Notes: generated by a model from the sequence alone, not told the origin. A DNA stretch of 64,000 bases from Clostridium pascui (GCF_016908015.1 NZ_JAFBDB010000002.1:558001-622000), one strand, 5' to 3'. Shown: positions 26,459 through 36,822, numbered from the stretch's first letter. Program-made: numbers and translations.

Positions 26459-26567
26459 AAGTGCCCTCCAAATATACATAATTATATGTTATTTACAATA
26501 TTGCTTTTATAGTATAAAATAATATGAAAGTTGTCAAGGTATAGTAATTTTTATGGGAGTGATTTAA

Positions 26568-28346
26568 ATGATAAATGGGAATATAGAAGGTATAAAAGAC
26601 AGTACATTGAAAAAATTAGAAGCTATATATGATTTGAAGATTCCGAAAGATGAAGTATTTACGGAAGAATTAATTAATATAATTGTAGGTGTCACATTAG
26701 ATGTTAATAGAGAGGTAAGTGTAGCTATAAGCAGGAAGGGAATGGTTGAAGGGGTCGCAATTGGTGACAGTACTTCTGTAGAAATGCCTATGATAGATAT
26801 AAAGGAAAGAAAACTATCAGGAGTAAGAATTATTCATACTCATCCAAATGGTAATTCTCATTTATCTGCTTTAGATATATCAGCCTTAATAAAGTTGAAA
26901 TTAGACTGTATTGCAGCAGTTGGAGTGGATGAAAATGATATTACAGATATAACACTTGGATTTTGCAATGTAAAGGATAACATGCTTGTATCAGAAACTA
27001 CTAAGAAACTTATCCTAGAAGAAGCTATAAATTATCCTATATTAGATAAAATTAGATATATAGAAGAGTTAATTAAAAGCACTTCTGTAGAAGAAGAAAC
27101 TGGTGAAAAGGCAATACTTGTAGGAGTAGAAAGTGAAGAAAGTTTAGATGAATTAGAAGAGCTAGCAAGAGCTTGTGATGTAGAAGTAGTAGATAAAATG
27201 CTTCAAAATAGATATAAAATAGATACGGCTTATTATGTTGGAAGTGGTAAGGTAGAAGAAATAGCGCTCTTAAGGCAAGCGAAAAGGGCGAATGTAGTTA
27301 TATTTGATGATGAACTTACAGCATCTCAAGTAAGAAATTTAGAAGATATAATAGGAGTTAAAGTTATTGATAGAACTACATTAATACTTGAAATATTTGC
27401 AAAGCGAGCTAAGAGTAAAGAAGGGAAAATACAAGTAGAGCTAGCTCAGCTTAAATACAGACTTCCAAGACTTTCAGGGCTTGGAACAGTGCTTTCAAGA
27501 ACAGGTGGAGGAATAGGCACAAAGGGACCTGGAGAAAAGAAACTTGAAACAGATAAAAGACATATAAAAGAAAGAATATATGACTTAAAAAGTGAGTTAG
27601 AAAAGACAAAACAAACAAGAATGACGCAGAGAGAAAGTAGAAGCGAAATTCCTAAAGTATCCCTAGTTGGATATACAAATGCAGGAAAGTCAACTTTAAG
27701 AAATACTTTATGCACTATAGCTGCAAAGGAAACTATTAAAAAAGAAAGCGTTTTGGAAGCAGATATGCTTTTTGCTACACTGGATACTACAACTCGTGCA
27801 ATAGTTCTTCCAGATAACAGAACTATCACACTAACAGATACAGTAGGTTTTATAAGAAAACTGCCTCACGATTTGGTAGAGGCATTTAAGTCAACATTAG
27901 AAGAGGTTATATATTCAGATTTATTACTTCATGTAGTGGATGTATCTCAAGAAAATTATTTAGAGCAAATTGAAGCAGTAAATAAGGTTTTAGAAGAATT
28001 AGGAGCTATTGATAAGCCTTATGTTTATGTTTTAAATAAAATTGATAAACTTAGTGAAGAAAAGCTTGAGGAAATAAATGAATTATTTAAGGATAAAATG
28101 AATATTAAAGTTTCAGCAAGGCATAATATAAATCTAGAGGAACTTTTAAGCCTTATAAGTTCAAAACTTCCAAATAAGCTTAGAAAAGCAGAATATTTAA
28201 TTCCTTATGACAAACAATCTATGGTAGCTTATTTTCATAGAAATTCTAACGTTATATCTGAGGAATATAAGGAAGATGGAACTTATATATGTGCAGAAGT
28301 AAGCGAAATGGTATATAACACTTGTGAAGAGTATATGACTAAGTAA
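26568..28346 (+). CDS. hflX: HflX GTPase with N-terminal JAMM/MPN-like domain
   Basis: The 592-residue protein has two parts. Residues about 190-590 are a normal HflX: the glycine-rich segment [17 protein letters not shown], the P-loop GYTNAGKS (about 367-374), DTTTR, DTVGFI and NKID. HflX splits stalled ribosomes. Residues 1-180 are an added domain holding [14 protein letters not shown], where His90, His92, Ser100 and Asp103 match the JAMM pattern H-x-H-x7-S-x2-D exactly; Glu49 could be the upstream acid. JAMM proteins are zinc isopeptidases or nucleic-acid-linked proteins (RadC type). Protease activity here is inference. Usual HflX is near 420 residues. Confidence 0.9.
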   Translation: MINGNIEGIKDSTLKKLEAIYDLKIPKDEVFTEELINIIVGVTLDVNREVSVAISRKGMVEGVAIGDSTSVEMPMIDIKERKLSGVRIIHTHPNGNSHLSALDISALIKLKLDCIAAVGVDENDITDITLGFCNVKDNMLVSETTKKLILEEAINYPILDKIRYIEELIKSTSVEEETGEKAILVGVESEESLDELEELARACDVEVVDKMLQNRYKIDTAYYVGSGKVEEIALLRQAKRANVVIFDDELTASQVRNLEDIIGVKVIDRTTLILEIFAKRAKSKEGKIQVELAQLKYRLPRLSGLGTVLSRTGGGIGTKGPGEKKLETDKRHIKERIYDLKSELEKTKQTRMTQRESRSEIPKVSLVGYTNAGKSTLRNTLCTIAAKETIKKESVLEADMLFATLDTTTRAIVLPDNRTITLTDTVGFIRKLPHDLVEAFKSTLEEVIYSDLLLHVVDVSQENYLEQIEAVNKVLEELGAIDKPYVYVLNKIDKLSEEKLEEINELFKDKMNIKVSARHNINLEELLSLISSKLPNKLRKAEYLIPYDKQSMVAYFHRNSNVISEEYKEDGTYICAEVSEMVYNTCEEYMTK

Positions 28347-28520
28347 CATATTATTTATTAAAAGCATTAAAATAGATAATATAAGTAATTGGTTTTCAAA
28401 AAATGAAATTAAACTATTAACAAATAACAAATATTACATGATAAATATTGATAATTAAAGTTTTGTGTAGTAAAATAAAGGAAAGAAAATTTTACATGAA
28501 GCCTTAAGGAGGATTTAATT

Positions 28521-28682
28521 ATGGATAAGTACGTTTGTGTAGTATGTGGATATGTTTATGACCCAGCAGAAGGAGATCCAGATAATGGGGTAGCTCCAGG
28601 AACATCATTTGCCCAAATACCAGATAGTTGGGTATGTCCACTTTGTGGAGTAGGTAAAGATCAATTTGAAAAAGAAGCTTAG
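28521..28682 (+). CDS. Rubredoxin
   Basis: This 53-residue protein has the two CxxCG knuckles, [12 protein letters not shown] (Cys6, Cys9) and [10 protein letters not shown] (Cys39, Cys42), that bind one iron. Rubredoxin carries electrons in the cytoplasm, commonly to peroxide- or superoxide-detoxifying enzymes in anaerobes. AAGGAGG lies upstream of the ATG and a strong terminator follows, so it is monocistronic. It was too short for routine ORF listing. Confidence 0.97.
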   Translation: MDKYVCVVCGYVYDPAEGDPDNGVAPGTSFAQIPDSWVCPLCGVGKDQFEKEA

Positions 28683-28689
28683 TAAATAA

Positions 28690-28737
28690 AAAACTAAAAG
28701 GTCACATCAAAATGAATTGATGTGACCTTTTAGTTTT
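28690..28737 (+). terminator. Terminator after rubredoxin
   Basis: A 21-bp stem (28690-28710 with 28717-28737, core CTAAAAGGTCACATCAA) with a short loop and terminal T run. Confidence 0.92.
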
Positions 28738-28739
28738 AA

Positions 28740-29097
28740 TCAGTAGTAACCAATCTTTAATATAGATAATAATATAATTTAAGAAACTAGAGACTAGAAA
28801 TTATAGATTATAAAAATTATGTTGTATCTTTTTTAGTATTGATTATTATGCAACTTTGAGATATTATATTTGCAAGAGGGTTTCGTTATAAATTTCAATT
28901 TTGTAAAATAAAATAATGTAAATGTATTCATAAATCGGATTAAATATTAGCTTTTTCAATTTCAAAGTTAATTATAAGTGAAGTTTTTATATAATTATTA
29001 ATTCATATACATAATAAAATGGGAGATATATGCAGTTAATATTCACGAAAATTTATAATTATACATAAAGTATTAATGCAAAAGGAGTTGTTTAAGG
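28740..29097 (+). other. Intergenic leader before pyc; nothing recognised
   Basis: About 360 very AT-rich bases separate the rubredoxin terminator from pyc. I saw no T-box, riboswitch motif, clear promoter pair or small gene. AAAGGAG at 29081-29087 is the pyc ribosome-binding site. Confidence 0.5.
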
Positions 29098-32000
29098 GTG
29101 GTAAAAAAGTTTAAAAGAGTTTTAGTTGCTAACAGAGGAGAAATTGCCATAAGAATATTTAGAGCATGCCATGAATTAGGCATTAGAACAGTGGCTATAT
29201 ATTCAAATGAAGATAAATGCGCTTTGTTTAGAACAAAGGCAGATGAATCTTATTTAATAGGTAAAAATAAGGGACCAGTAGAAGCGTATTTAAATATAGA
29301 TGAAATAGTTGAATTAGCGCTTAAAAAAGGTGTAGATGCAATTCATCCTGGATATGGATTTTTATCTGAAAACCCTGAATTTGCACGTAAATGTATTGAA
29401 GCGGGAATAGAATTTATAGGACCTACTCCAGATATAATGGAAAGATTAGGAGATAAGATAAATTCTAAGATAGTTGCAAAAGAGGTGAAAGTTCCTACAA
29501 TTCCAGGAGTAGAGAGAGCTATCGCATCAGAAGAAGAAGCTTTAAATATAGCGGAGGAATGTGGATATCCTGTAATGATTAAAGCTGCGGCTGGCGGCGG
29601 CGGCAGAGGTATGAGAATAGCTAAAAACAAAGAGGAACTTGTAAAAACTTTTAAAAATGCCAAGGATGAAGCAAAAAAAGCATTTGGAATTGATGATTTG
29701 TTTATAGAAAAATATATAGAAGGACCTAAGCATATTGAAGTTCAAATACTTGGAGATAAATATGGAAATATAGTTCACTTATATGAAAGAGACTGCTCTG
29801 TTCAAAGAAGGCATCAAAAGGTAGTAGAGTTTGCACCAGCTTTCTCATTAAGTAAAGAAAAAAGAGAAGAAATATGTAATGATGCACTTAAAATTGCTAA
29901 GCATGTGGGCTATAGAAATGCAGGAACAGTAGAGTTTTTAGTGGACATTCATGGGAATCATTATTTTATTGAGGTGAATCCTAGAGTACAGGTTGAGCAT
30001 ACAGTTACTGAAATGATCACAGGTATAGATATTGTGCAAAGTCAAATACTTGTGGCCCAAGGATATAAATTAGATTCTAAAGAAATTAATATAAAATCTC
30101 AAAGTGATGTAGAAGCAAGAGGATATGCTATACAATGCAGAATTACCACAGAAGATCCTGCTAACAATTTTGCTCCAGACACAGGAAGAATAGACATATA
30201 TAGAAGTGGTTCTGGTTTCGGCATTAGACTAGATGGAGGAAATGGATTTACAGGTTCTGTAATAAGTCCTTATTATGACAGCTTACTTGTAAAGACAACT
30301 GCTTGGTCAAGAGATTTTAAAGATGCAGCAAGAAAAGCTATAAGATCTATAAGAGAGCTTACAGTTTCAGGGGTAAAAACCAACGTAGGATTTTTAATAA
30401 ATGTGCTTAATCATGATATATTTCTTGATGGAAAATGTACTACTAGCTTTATAGCTGATAATCAGGAACTTTTAGAAATAAAACCTAAAGCAGATAAAGA
30501 ATTAAGAGTACTAACATATATAGGCGAAAAAGTAGTAAATGAAACTCATGGGAATAAACCAAGTTTTGATGTGCCTCATGTACCTAAGTATAATCATGAA
30601 GATAAATTAAGAGGAACAAAACAAATACTAGATGAAAAGGGTGCTAAGGGAGTAGTTGATTTTATTAAGGATCAAAAGAAGCTTCTTATAACAGATTCTA
30701 CAATGAGAGATGCTCATCAATCTTTAATGGCTACAAGAATGAGAAGTAAGGATATGATAAAGATTGCTAAGGCGGAAGCAAATTTAGCAAGTGACCTTTT
30801 CTCTATAGAAATGTGGGGAGGAGCAACCTTCGATGTAGCATACAGATATTTAAAAGAAAATCCTTGGGAAAGACTTGAAGAACTAAGAAAAAGAATTCCT
30901 AATGTATTGCTTCAAATGCTTATAAGAGGATCAAATGCAGTAGGATATAAAAACTATCCTGATAACGTAATAAGAAAATTTATAAAGGAATCTGCCGATA
31001 GAGGAATAGATGTATTTAGAATATTTGACTCATTAAATTGGCTTAAAGGCATGGAAGTTGCAATAGATGAAGTACTTAAAACTGGTAAAATAGCAGAGGC
31101 TTGCATATGTTATACAGGTGATATATTAGATGAAAAAAGGGATAAATATTCACTTAAATATTATGTTGATATGGCAAAAGAAATAGAAAAATCAGGAGCA
31201 CATATTTTGGGAATTAAAGATATGTCAGCATTATTAAAGCCTTATGCCGCATCAAAACTTATAAAAGCGTTAAAAAATGAAATTTCAATTCCTATACATC
31301 TTCATACTCACGATACTACAGGAAACGGAGTAGCCACAATACTTATGGCTGCAGAAGCGGGAGTTGATATTGTAGATAGTGCTTTTAGCAGTATGTCAGG
31401 ACTTACAAGTCAACCTTCTATGAACTCTATAGTAGCTGCACTTAAGAATACTGAAAGAGATACACTACTTAATATAGACAATCTACAAAAGGTATCTGAT
31501 TACTGGAGTGCTGTAAGACCTGTATACGCAGGATTTGAGACAGGATTAAAGGTGGCTTCTGCTGAAATTTATAAATATGAAATTCCAGGAGGACAATATT
31601 CAAATTTAAAGCCTCAAATTGAAAGTTTTGGATTAGGTCATAGATTTAATGAAGTAAAAGAAATGTACAAAAAGGTAAATGATATGGTAGGAGATATAGT
31701 TAAAGTAACTCCTTCATCTAAAATGGTAGGAGATTTGGCTATATTCATGGTTAAAAATGATTTAACTCCAGAAAATATATATGAGAAGGGTAATAACATG
31801 GCATTCCCGGATTCCACGGTTTCATATTTTAAAGGGATGATGGGGCAGCCTAGCGGAGGATTCCCTGAAAAATTACAAAAGCTTGTATTGAAGGGAGAAG
31901 AACCTATAACAGTTCGCCCAGGTGAATTACTTCCTCCAGAAGATTTTGATGGTATAAAAAATCATTTAGATACTATGTACAATATAAAAGCTGATGATAA

Positions 32001-32538
32001 AGATGCTTTAAGTTATGCTCTTTATCCAGATGTATTTGATGAATATATCAAGTATAAAAAAGAATATGGTGATTTGAGCCATATGGGAAGTGATGTGTTC
32101 TTCCATGGATTGTATGAAGGTGAAACTAGTGAAATAGAGATTGCAGAGGGTAAGACATTAATAGTAAAATTACTTCAAATTGGAAAACTTAACAAAGGAA
32201 AGAGAAGCTTAGTCTTTGAAGTAAATGGAAATAGAAGAGAAATAGAAATAACTGATAAAGCAAATCAAATGAAAAATTTGTTGGAAGATGTAGAAGCTCC
32301 TATGGCAGATCCTGAAGATATATATGAAATTGGAGCAAGTATACCTGGAAACATGTATAAGATATTAGTTAAAGAAGGAGATATAGTACAAGAAGGGGAT
32401 AGTATAGCAATAATTGAAGCTATGAAGATGGAAACCAATGTAGTATCTTCTGTAGATGGAAAAGTAGAAAAGATATATGTAAAAGAAGGAGAGCAGGTTA
32501 AGACTGGACAGCTGGTTGTTAAGTTGAGCAATCAATAA
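29098..32538 (+). CDS. pyc: Pyruvate carboxylase
   Basis: This 1146-residue single-chain enzyme makes oxaloacetate from pyruvate, bicarbonate and ATP. Domain order is biotin carboxylase (1-450, ATP-grasp AAAGGGGRGMR near 163), carboxyltransferase from about residue 530 (ITDSTMRDAHQSLMATR, then the metal-binding HLHTHDTTGNG), a conserved PYC/OADA segment, and a C-terminal biotinyl domain with EAMKMET (biotin Lys near 1110). The GTG start at 29098 has AAGGAG ten bases upstream. In anaerobes it feeds aspartate and partial TCA reactions. It is transcribed alone. Confidence 0.97.
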   Translation: MVKKFKRVLVANRGEIAIRIFRACHELGIRTVAIYSNEDKCALFRTKADESYLIGKNKGPVEAYLNIDEIVELALKKGVDAIHPGYGFLSENPEFARKCIEAGIEFIGPTPDIMERLGDKINSKIVAKEVKVPTIPGVERAIASEEEALNIAEECGYPVMIKAAAGGGGRGMRIAKNKEELVKTFKNAKDEAKKAFGIDDLFIEKYIEGPKHIEVQILGDKYGNIVHLYERDCSVQRRHQKVVEFAPAFSLSKEKREEICNDALKIAKHVGYRNAGTVEFLVDIHGNHYFIEVNPRVQVEHTVTEMITGIDIVQSQILVAQGYKLDSKEINIKSQSDVEARGYAIQCRITTEDPANNFAPDTGRIDIYRSGSGFGIRLDGGNGFTGSVISPYYDSLLVKTTAWSRDFKDAARKAIRSIRELTVSGVKTNVGFLINVLNHDIFLDGKCTTSFIADNQELLEIKPKADKELRVLTYIGEKVVNETHGNKPSFDVPHVPKYNHEDKLRGTKQILDEKGAKGVVDFIKDQKKLLITDSTMRDAHQSLMATRMRSKDMIKIAKAEANLASDLFSIEMWGGATFDVAYRYLKENPWERLEELRKRIPNVLLQMLIRGSNAVGYKNYPDNVIRKFIKESADRGIDVFRIFDSLNWLKGMEVAIDEVLKTGKIAEACICYTGDILDEKRDKYSLKYYVDMAKEIEKSGAHILGIKDMSALLKPYAASKLIKALKNEISIPIHLHTHDTTGNGVATILMAAEAGVDIVDSAFSSMSGLTSQPSMNSIVAALKNTERDTLLNIDNLQKVSDYWSAVRPVYAGFETGLKVASAEIYKYEIPGGQYSNLKPQIESFGLGHRFNEVKEMYKKVNDMVGDIVKVTPSSKMVGDLAIFMVKNDLTPENIYEKGNNMAFPDSTVSYFKGMMGQPSGGFPEKLQKLVLKGEEPITVRPGELLPPEDFDGIKNHLDTMYNIKADDKDALSYALYPDVFDEYIKYKKEYGDLSHMGSDVFFHGLYEGETSEIEIAEGKTLIVKLLQIGKLNKGKRSLVFEVNGNRREIEITDKANQMKNLLEDVEAPMADPEDIYEIGASIPGNMYKILVKEGDIVQEGDSIAIIEAMKMETNVVSSVDGKVEKIYVKEGEQVKTGQLVVKLSNQ

Positions 32539-32556
32539 GAAAGTATTAGATAAAAT

Positions 32557-32590
32557 AAAAGGAAGTTTGAGAAAACAAACTTCCTTTTTA
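32557..32590 (+). terminator. Terminator after pyc
   Basis: A 13-bp stem (AAAAGGAAGTTTG at 32557-32569 with CAAACTTCCTTTT at 32576-32588) and a T tail. Confidence 0.9.
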
Positions 32591-32726
32591 ATATACTAAC
32601 ATAACTTCAGATGGATTTATACTTAAAGTATAGAGACTATTAACTAAAGTATAAATTTTTATGTATAAATATCAGCTAAAAAAGGTAAAGTAATATATGG
32701 TAAAAAGTCTCAAGGAGGAATTTTAA

Positions 32727-32948
32727 ATGAGTAAGGTTTGTCCGGTGTGTAATGAAATAAAAGATATAAGGACTATATGTGGTAACTGTGGGGGGAACTG
32801 CGTAGATAAGGGTAGAGTACAGGACTATTTTGATGATTATAGTGCGGATATGCCAATACAAGATACAGAAAATTATTGCTTTCACGTATTCCAGTGTGAA
32901 AGTTGCAATGAATTAATGCGTAAAAGTGTGTTAAAAGTTGATATATAG
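32727..32948 (+). CDS. Small zinc-ribbon-like protein
   Basis: The 73-residue protein has four cysteine pairs or singles arranged as CPVC (6,9), CGNCGGNC (19-26) and C..CESC (53-59), which suggests one or two zinc ribbons. The middle is acidic (DYFDDYSAD). It starts after AAGGAGG and stands alone. I do not recognise a named family. A nucleic-acid or protein adaptor role is possible, but the sequence does not show which. Confidence 0.7.
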   Translation: MSKVCPVCNEIKDIRTICGNCGGNCVDKGRVQDYFDDYSADMPIQDTENYCFHVFQCESCNELMRKSVLKVDI

Positions 32949-33030
32949 TATTTTAATTTACTTAATAATATTATATAATTAAGAATAATTTAATTTTTAG
33001 TTGTGGATATACCAAAAAGGGGGAAGACGG

Positions 33031-33927
33031 GTGGAAAAGACAATTTCTCAATACCAAAAGGCGTTCAATTGTATGGTAGAAAGATTAAAAAATAATGAAC
33101 AAATTCTTGCAGCTATGGTTTTTGGGAGTATGGTTACAGGAGATTTATGGGATAAATCCGATATAGACATGTTTGTTGTAACTAGCGAAAGAATTAGTGA
33201 TATAAAAAATATATACATGGAAGAAATAGAAATACCAGTACATGTAAAATTTATGAGCAAAAGTAAGTTCTTGAAGCTTCATACAATGGATTTAAAGGGG
33301 GGCTTTATGCACAGAATTTTTGCCTCATCTAGATTAGTATTTTCAAAAGATCAAGATATAACTGGTTATTATGATAAAGGTAGATTTTATCCGGACCTAG
33401 ACAGAGAAAGATGGAATATGGTTTATTTTGGAAAACTATTAAAATGTATTGATGTTTGTAGGAAGTATTTACATAATGATGGTGTATATACTGCGTATAC
33501 ATCAGCTATGAAATGCTCTGAAGAATTTGCAAAATTATATGTAAATTTATTAGGATATATGATAAGTAAAGATGCTACTATAATGGCTATGGATTTAAAT
33601 GATGCTTTTAAAGAAAGAGTAGATGAGCTTTTCTTTAATAAAGAAGATACAATAAAAGCAATTGAAAATATGTTAGCTTTTATAGAAAAATATGTGGAGG
33701 CTAATCTAAAGGATATAAATTCAATATTATTAGAGTATATGCAAAGTAAGGATTCATTTTTAAGTGCGGAAGATATAAAAAAGGATGCCCTTTTTTCAGA
33801 TTTTGATATAGCTATAGAAGCTGTTTTGGAAAAACTTTCAGAAAAGGAAGTTATAAAGAAAGAAACAAGACCATTTAAAACTAATAATGGCAAAGTGTTG
33901 TTTAATGAAATAGTATTCTTTGTATAA
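33031..33927 (+). CDS. Nucleotidyltransferase-domain protein (MNT-like)
   Basis: From the GTG at 33031 (AAAGGGGGAAGACGG upstream) the protein has 298 residues. The N-terminus carries the polymerase-beta-type site FGSMVTGDLWDKSDIDMFVV (GS at about 32-33, Asp residues at 44 and 46), the pattern of small nucleotidyltransferases. The rest is helical, like HEPN partners or kanamycin-nucleotidyltransferase tails, ending in a winged-helix-like segment. It has no partner gene nearby, so it is unlikely to be a two-gene toxin-antitoxin pair. The substrate is unknown. Confidence 0.75.
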   Translation: MEKTISQYQKAFNCMVERLKNNEQILAAMVFGSMVTGDLWDKSDIDMFVVTSERISDIKNIYMEEIEIPVHVKFMSKSKFLKLHTMDLKGGFMHRIFASSRLVFSKDQDITGYYDKGRFYPDLDRERWNMVYFGKLLKCIDVCRKYLHNDGVYTAYTSAMKCSEEFAKLYVNLLGYMISKDATIMAMDLNDAFKERVDELFFNKEDTIKAIENMLAFIEKYVEANLKDINSILLEYMQSKDSFLSAEDIKKDALFSDFDIAIEAVLEKLSEKEVIKKETRPFKTNNGKVLFNEIVFFV

Positions 33928-33935
33928 CATTTTAA

Positions 33936-33974
33936 TTAAAAGCGAACTTGATTTTAAATTAAGTTCGCTTTTAA
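33936..33974 (+). terminator. Terminator
   Basis: A 14-bp stem (TTAAAAGCGAACTT at 33936-33949 with AAGTTCGCTTTTAA at 33961-33974) follows the nucleotidyltransferase gene. Confidence 0.82.
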
Positions 33975-33997
33975 AATAAGTAATTGGGGATAAATCT

Positions 33998-35395
33998 ATG
34001 AAAAAATATAAAATAAGTTTTAAAGATAATGATACTCCTAAGTATGTTCAAGTAGTTCAGCATATAAAAAAGTTAATAGAGGGAAATGTGATAAGAGATG
34101 GTGAAAAGCTTCCCCCTATTAGAGATATGGCAAGTATTCTTAATGTAAATAGAATTACTGTAGTAAATGCCTATAAGAAGCTAGAAGGTGAAGGATACGC
34201 CGTTCAAAAAATAGGTAGCGGGACTTATGCCAAAAGGAAAGAAATTGTTTTGAATTTTAGAAGGAGATATGGAGAGGTAATAAGAAAAAGCTTGGATGAT
34301 AAGTCTCTCAATTATATAGATTTTACTGGAGAAAGCATATCAAGTGAATTATTTCATATAGATATTTTTAAAAATATAATAGATGAAGTTTTGGAAAGAG
34401 ATGGAGTAAAAGCTTTAGTGAATCAAGAGGCACTAGGATATGAAGGGCTTAGAAAGACCATTGATGATTTTTTTTGGAATGGAAATGTGGGCAGTGATAA
34501 TGTTTTAATAGTTTCAGGGGCCCAGCAAGGAATAGACATAGTTTCTAAAGCTTTGATTAACGTAAATGATAATATAGTTGTTGAAAAGCCAACCTATGGA
34601 GGAGCGCTTACTGTATTTAAGTGGCGTAGGGCAAATATATTTGAAGTGCCTATTGAAGAGGATGGAATGAATCTTGACCTATTAGAAAAACTAGTAAAGA
34701 AAAATAAGATAAAATGTGTATATATTATGAGTTATTTTCAAAATCCAACGGGTATAAGCTATAGCATTGAGAAGAAAAAAAGACTTCTAAATATGGCAGA
34801 AATATATGACTTTTATATTATAGAAGATGATTATTTATCAGAACTCATATATAATGATATGGAATATAAAAGCTTTAAAAGTATGGATATAAATGATAGA
34901 GTTATATATATAAAAAGTTTTTCTAAGGTGTTTTTACCAGGGATAAGACTTGGGTATTTAATAAGCCCTAAAGTCTTTAGAGAAAATATACAAAATTCAA
35001 AGGTGAGCACAGACATAGCTACATCAAGCTTAATGCAGAGGGTATTGGAGTTATATGTGTGCAATGGACTTTGGAAAGGATATATAAGTAATCTAAATAA
35101 ATTTTATAAAGAAAAATATGAGATTATTGCTAATCAATTAAAAATAAAGCTTTGTAACAAAGCAGAAATCATATATCCAAATGGAGGACTTTATTTTTAT
35201 ATTAAAATCTTAAATGATAATATAGATTGTATAAAGTTGTTTTATAAATGCAGAGAAAACGCACTACTTATAACTCCTGGGGTATTATTTTATTTAAATC
35301 CTGAAGAAGGGAAAAAATATTTTCGAATGGGATTTTCTCAAGTTAAAGATGAAGATATAGAAAAGGGAATTGACATATTAAATACACTATTATGA
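33998..35395 (+). CDS. MocR/PdxR-type regulator (GntR helix-turn-helix plus aminotransferase domain)
   Basis: The 465-residue protein starts with a GntR winged helix (KLPPIRDMASILNVNRITVVNAYKKLE pattern, residues 35-65) joined to a fold-type I aminotransferase domain. The PLP lysine is in SFSK near residue 310, and the YFQNPTG and GIRLGY motifs are present. MocR proteins sense PLP or amino compounds and control vitamin B6, GABA or other amino acid genes. No pdxST gene is beside it. The target is therefore unknown; the next gene starts 20 bases later. Confidence 0.88.
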   Translation: MKKYKISFKDNDTPKYVQVVQHIKKLIEGNVIRDGEKLPPIRDMASILNVNRITVVNAYKKLEGEGYAVQKIGSGTYAKRKEIVLNFRRRYGEVIRKSLDDKSLNYIDFTGESISSELFHIDIFKNIIDEVLERDGVKALVNQEALGYEGLRKTIDDFFWNGNVGSDNVLIVSGAQQGIDIVSKALINVNDNIVVEKPTYGGALTVFKWRRANIFEVPIEEDGMNLDLLEKLVKKNKIKCVYIMSYFQNPTGISYSIEKKKRLLNMAEIYDFYIIEDDYLSELIYNDMEYKSFKSMDINDRVIYIKSFSKVFLPGIRLGYLISPKVFRENIQNSKVSTDIATSSLMQRVLELYVCNGLWKGYISNLNKFYKEKYEIIANQLKIKLCNKAEIIYPNGGLYFYIKILNDNIDCIKLFYKCRENALLITPGVLFYLNPEEGKKYFRMGFSQVKDEDIEKGIDILNTLL

Positions 35396-35415
35396 AAAGA
35401 ATAGGGGAATTTTAA

Positions 35416-36084
35416 TTGAGTTTAGGATTTGTAAAGGTAAATTGGGATGATATAGACTTATATTCTAATGAAGAAATAACTTATTTTTTATTCCTAGAAG
35501 GAAAGTCTATAAATGCTATATGTAAAATAAGAAACTTAGATAAAAGCATAATTCAAAAGCATATCGTAGAAGGTAAGATAAAATATAGACTTCTTGCTAG
35601 AAGTAGTAACGAAAAAGAACTCATCCATAATATAAGCAAGGCAGGAAAGATGGATAAACTGGACATTATAAATTCATTAGATGAAGATACTAAGAATAGA
35701 TTAATTCAATATATAAAAAGTAATTATGTAGACATGTATTCAAGAGATAAAGAAACTGCTATATGGATTATAGGTGAGCTTAAAGAAAGAGGATGTAATG
35801 AAATACTTACAAAAGCCTCTGTTCATAAATTTGTAAATGTAAGAAGAATGGCAATATCAGCCATGAGAAAAATAAATGATAAAAGCTTTGAAAGAGCCTT
35901 AATTAGGGCACTTGAAGATGAAAATCCCCAGGTGCTATTATATGCCATAAAGGGACTCGCAGAAATTAAAAGTGATTTTGCAAAGGGAAAAATTTTAGAT
36001 ATTTTACAAAATACTGACAAGGAATATTTAAAAAAGGCTTGTGAAGTTTTTCTAAGTGAGAAGGATAATTCTGAGCAAGAATAA
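35416..36084 (+). CDS. HEAT-repeat protein with helix-turn-helix-like N-terminus
   Basis: The 222-residue protein begins at TTG 35416 after AGGGGA. Residues 15-60 (SNEEITYFLFLEGKSINAI and following) look like a small helix-turn-helix. Residues 110-215 contain two to three HEAT/PBS-lyase-type repeats (NVRRMAISAMRKINDKSFER; NPQVLLYAIKGLAEIKSD), which usually bind proteins. It lies 20 bases after the MocR regulator and 20 bases before yigZ, so the three appear co-transcribed. I do not recognise a named function. Confidence 0.75.
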   Translation: MSLGFVKVNWDDIDLYSNEEITYFLFLEGKSINAICKIRNLDKSIIQKHIVEGKIKYRLLARSSNEKELIHNISKAGKMDKLDIINSLDEDTKNRLIQYIKSNYVDMYSRDKETAIWIIGELKERGCNEILTKASVHKFVNVRRMAISAMRKINDKSFERALIRALEDENPQVLLYAIKGLAEIKSDFAKGKILDILQNTDKEYLKKACEVFLSEKDNSEQE

Positions 36085-36104
36085 AGAGCATAAGAGGTGA
36101 TTGT

Positions 36105-36752
36105 ATGGGTTACTTTACTATAAAAAATGAAGTTAGTAGTGAATTTGAAGAAAAGAAATCTATATTTATAGGACATGCCAAAAGAGTGTATACTGATGAA
36201 GAAGCAAGAGTCTTTGTGGATAAAATAAAAGAAGAATATAAAGATGCAACTCATAATGTTTATGCCTATATTATAGGAGAAAATATGGGAATTCAAAGAT
36301 ATAGCGATGATGGGGAACCTCAAGGTACTGCAGGCGTACCTGTACTTGATGTAATAAAAAAAAATGGTGTTACAGATGTAGCGGTAGTTGTTACAAGATA
36401 CTTTGGCGGAATACTACTTGGCAAGGGAGGCTTAGTGAGAGCTTATAGTAAAGGTGCTGCAGAGGCTTTGAAGGAAGGAGAAATAGTAGAAAAGGTTATA
36501 GGATGTGCTCTACATATAACAATAGAATATGATCTTTTGGGGAAAGTTCAATATACCTGTGTACAAAACATGTGGTACATAGAAGACACAGAGTATACAG
36601 ATAAGGTAAAGATCATTATTTTATGTACCTTAGAAGATGCAGAAGTTATAAAAAAAGAAATAACACAAATTACATCTGGGAAATGTGAATTTAGTGAAGT
36701 AAATAAAAAGTATTATTTTAGATTAAACAATAGACTTATTGAAGAAGTTTAA
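36105..36752 (+). CDS. YigZ/IMPACT-family protein
   Basis: The 215-residue protein has the UPF0029 N-terminal domain (KKSIFIGHAKRV, DATHNVYAYIIG, YSDDGEPQGTAG, VVVTRYFGGILLGKGGLVRAY) and the C-terminal ferredoxin-like domain seen in IMPACT proteins. In eukaryotes the family modulates Gcn2 signalling. In bacteria its role is unclear, with ribosome or translation links proposed. It ends the MocR-HEAT-yigZ run. Confidence 0.92.
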   Translation: MGYFTIKNEVSSEFEEKKSIFIGHAKRVYTDEEARVFVDKIKEEYKDATHNVYAYIIGENMGIQRYSDDGEPQGTAGVPVLDVIKKNGVTDVAVVVTRYFGGILLGKGGLVRAYSKGAAEALKEGEIVEKVIGCALHITIEYDLLGKVQYTCVQNMWYIEDTEYTDKVKIIILCTLEDAEVIKKEITQITSGKCEFSEVNKKYYFRLNNRLIEEV

Positions 36753-36792
36753 GTTACTAATGTGAGCTTTGAGTCATAAAATTCACTTAAAT

Positions 36793-36822
36793 TTGAGTTT
36801 ATATTATAAAATATGATATAAT
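36793..36822 (+). promoter_or_regulatory. Sigma-A-type promoter before yebC
   Basis: TTGAGT at 36793-36798 and TATAAT at 36817-36822 are 18 bases apart. They lie about 120 bases before the yebC start, leaving a long leader. Confidence 0.6.

Noticed and set aside
33031-33927. MNT-HEPN toxin-antitoxin pair
   Set aside because: The nucleotidyltransferase stands alone between terminators, with no second small gene overlapping it.
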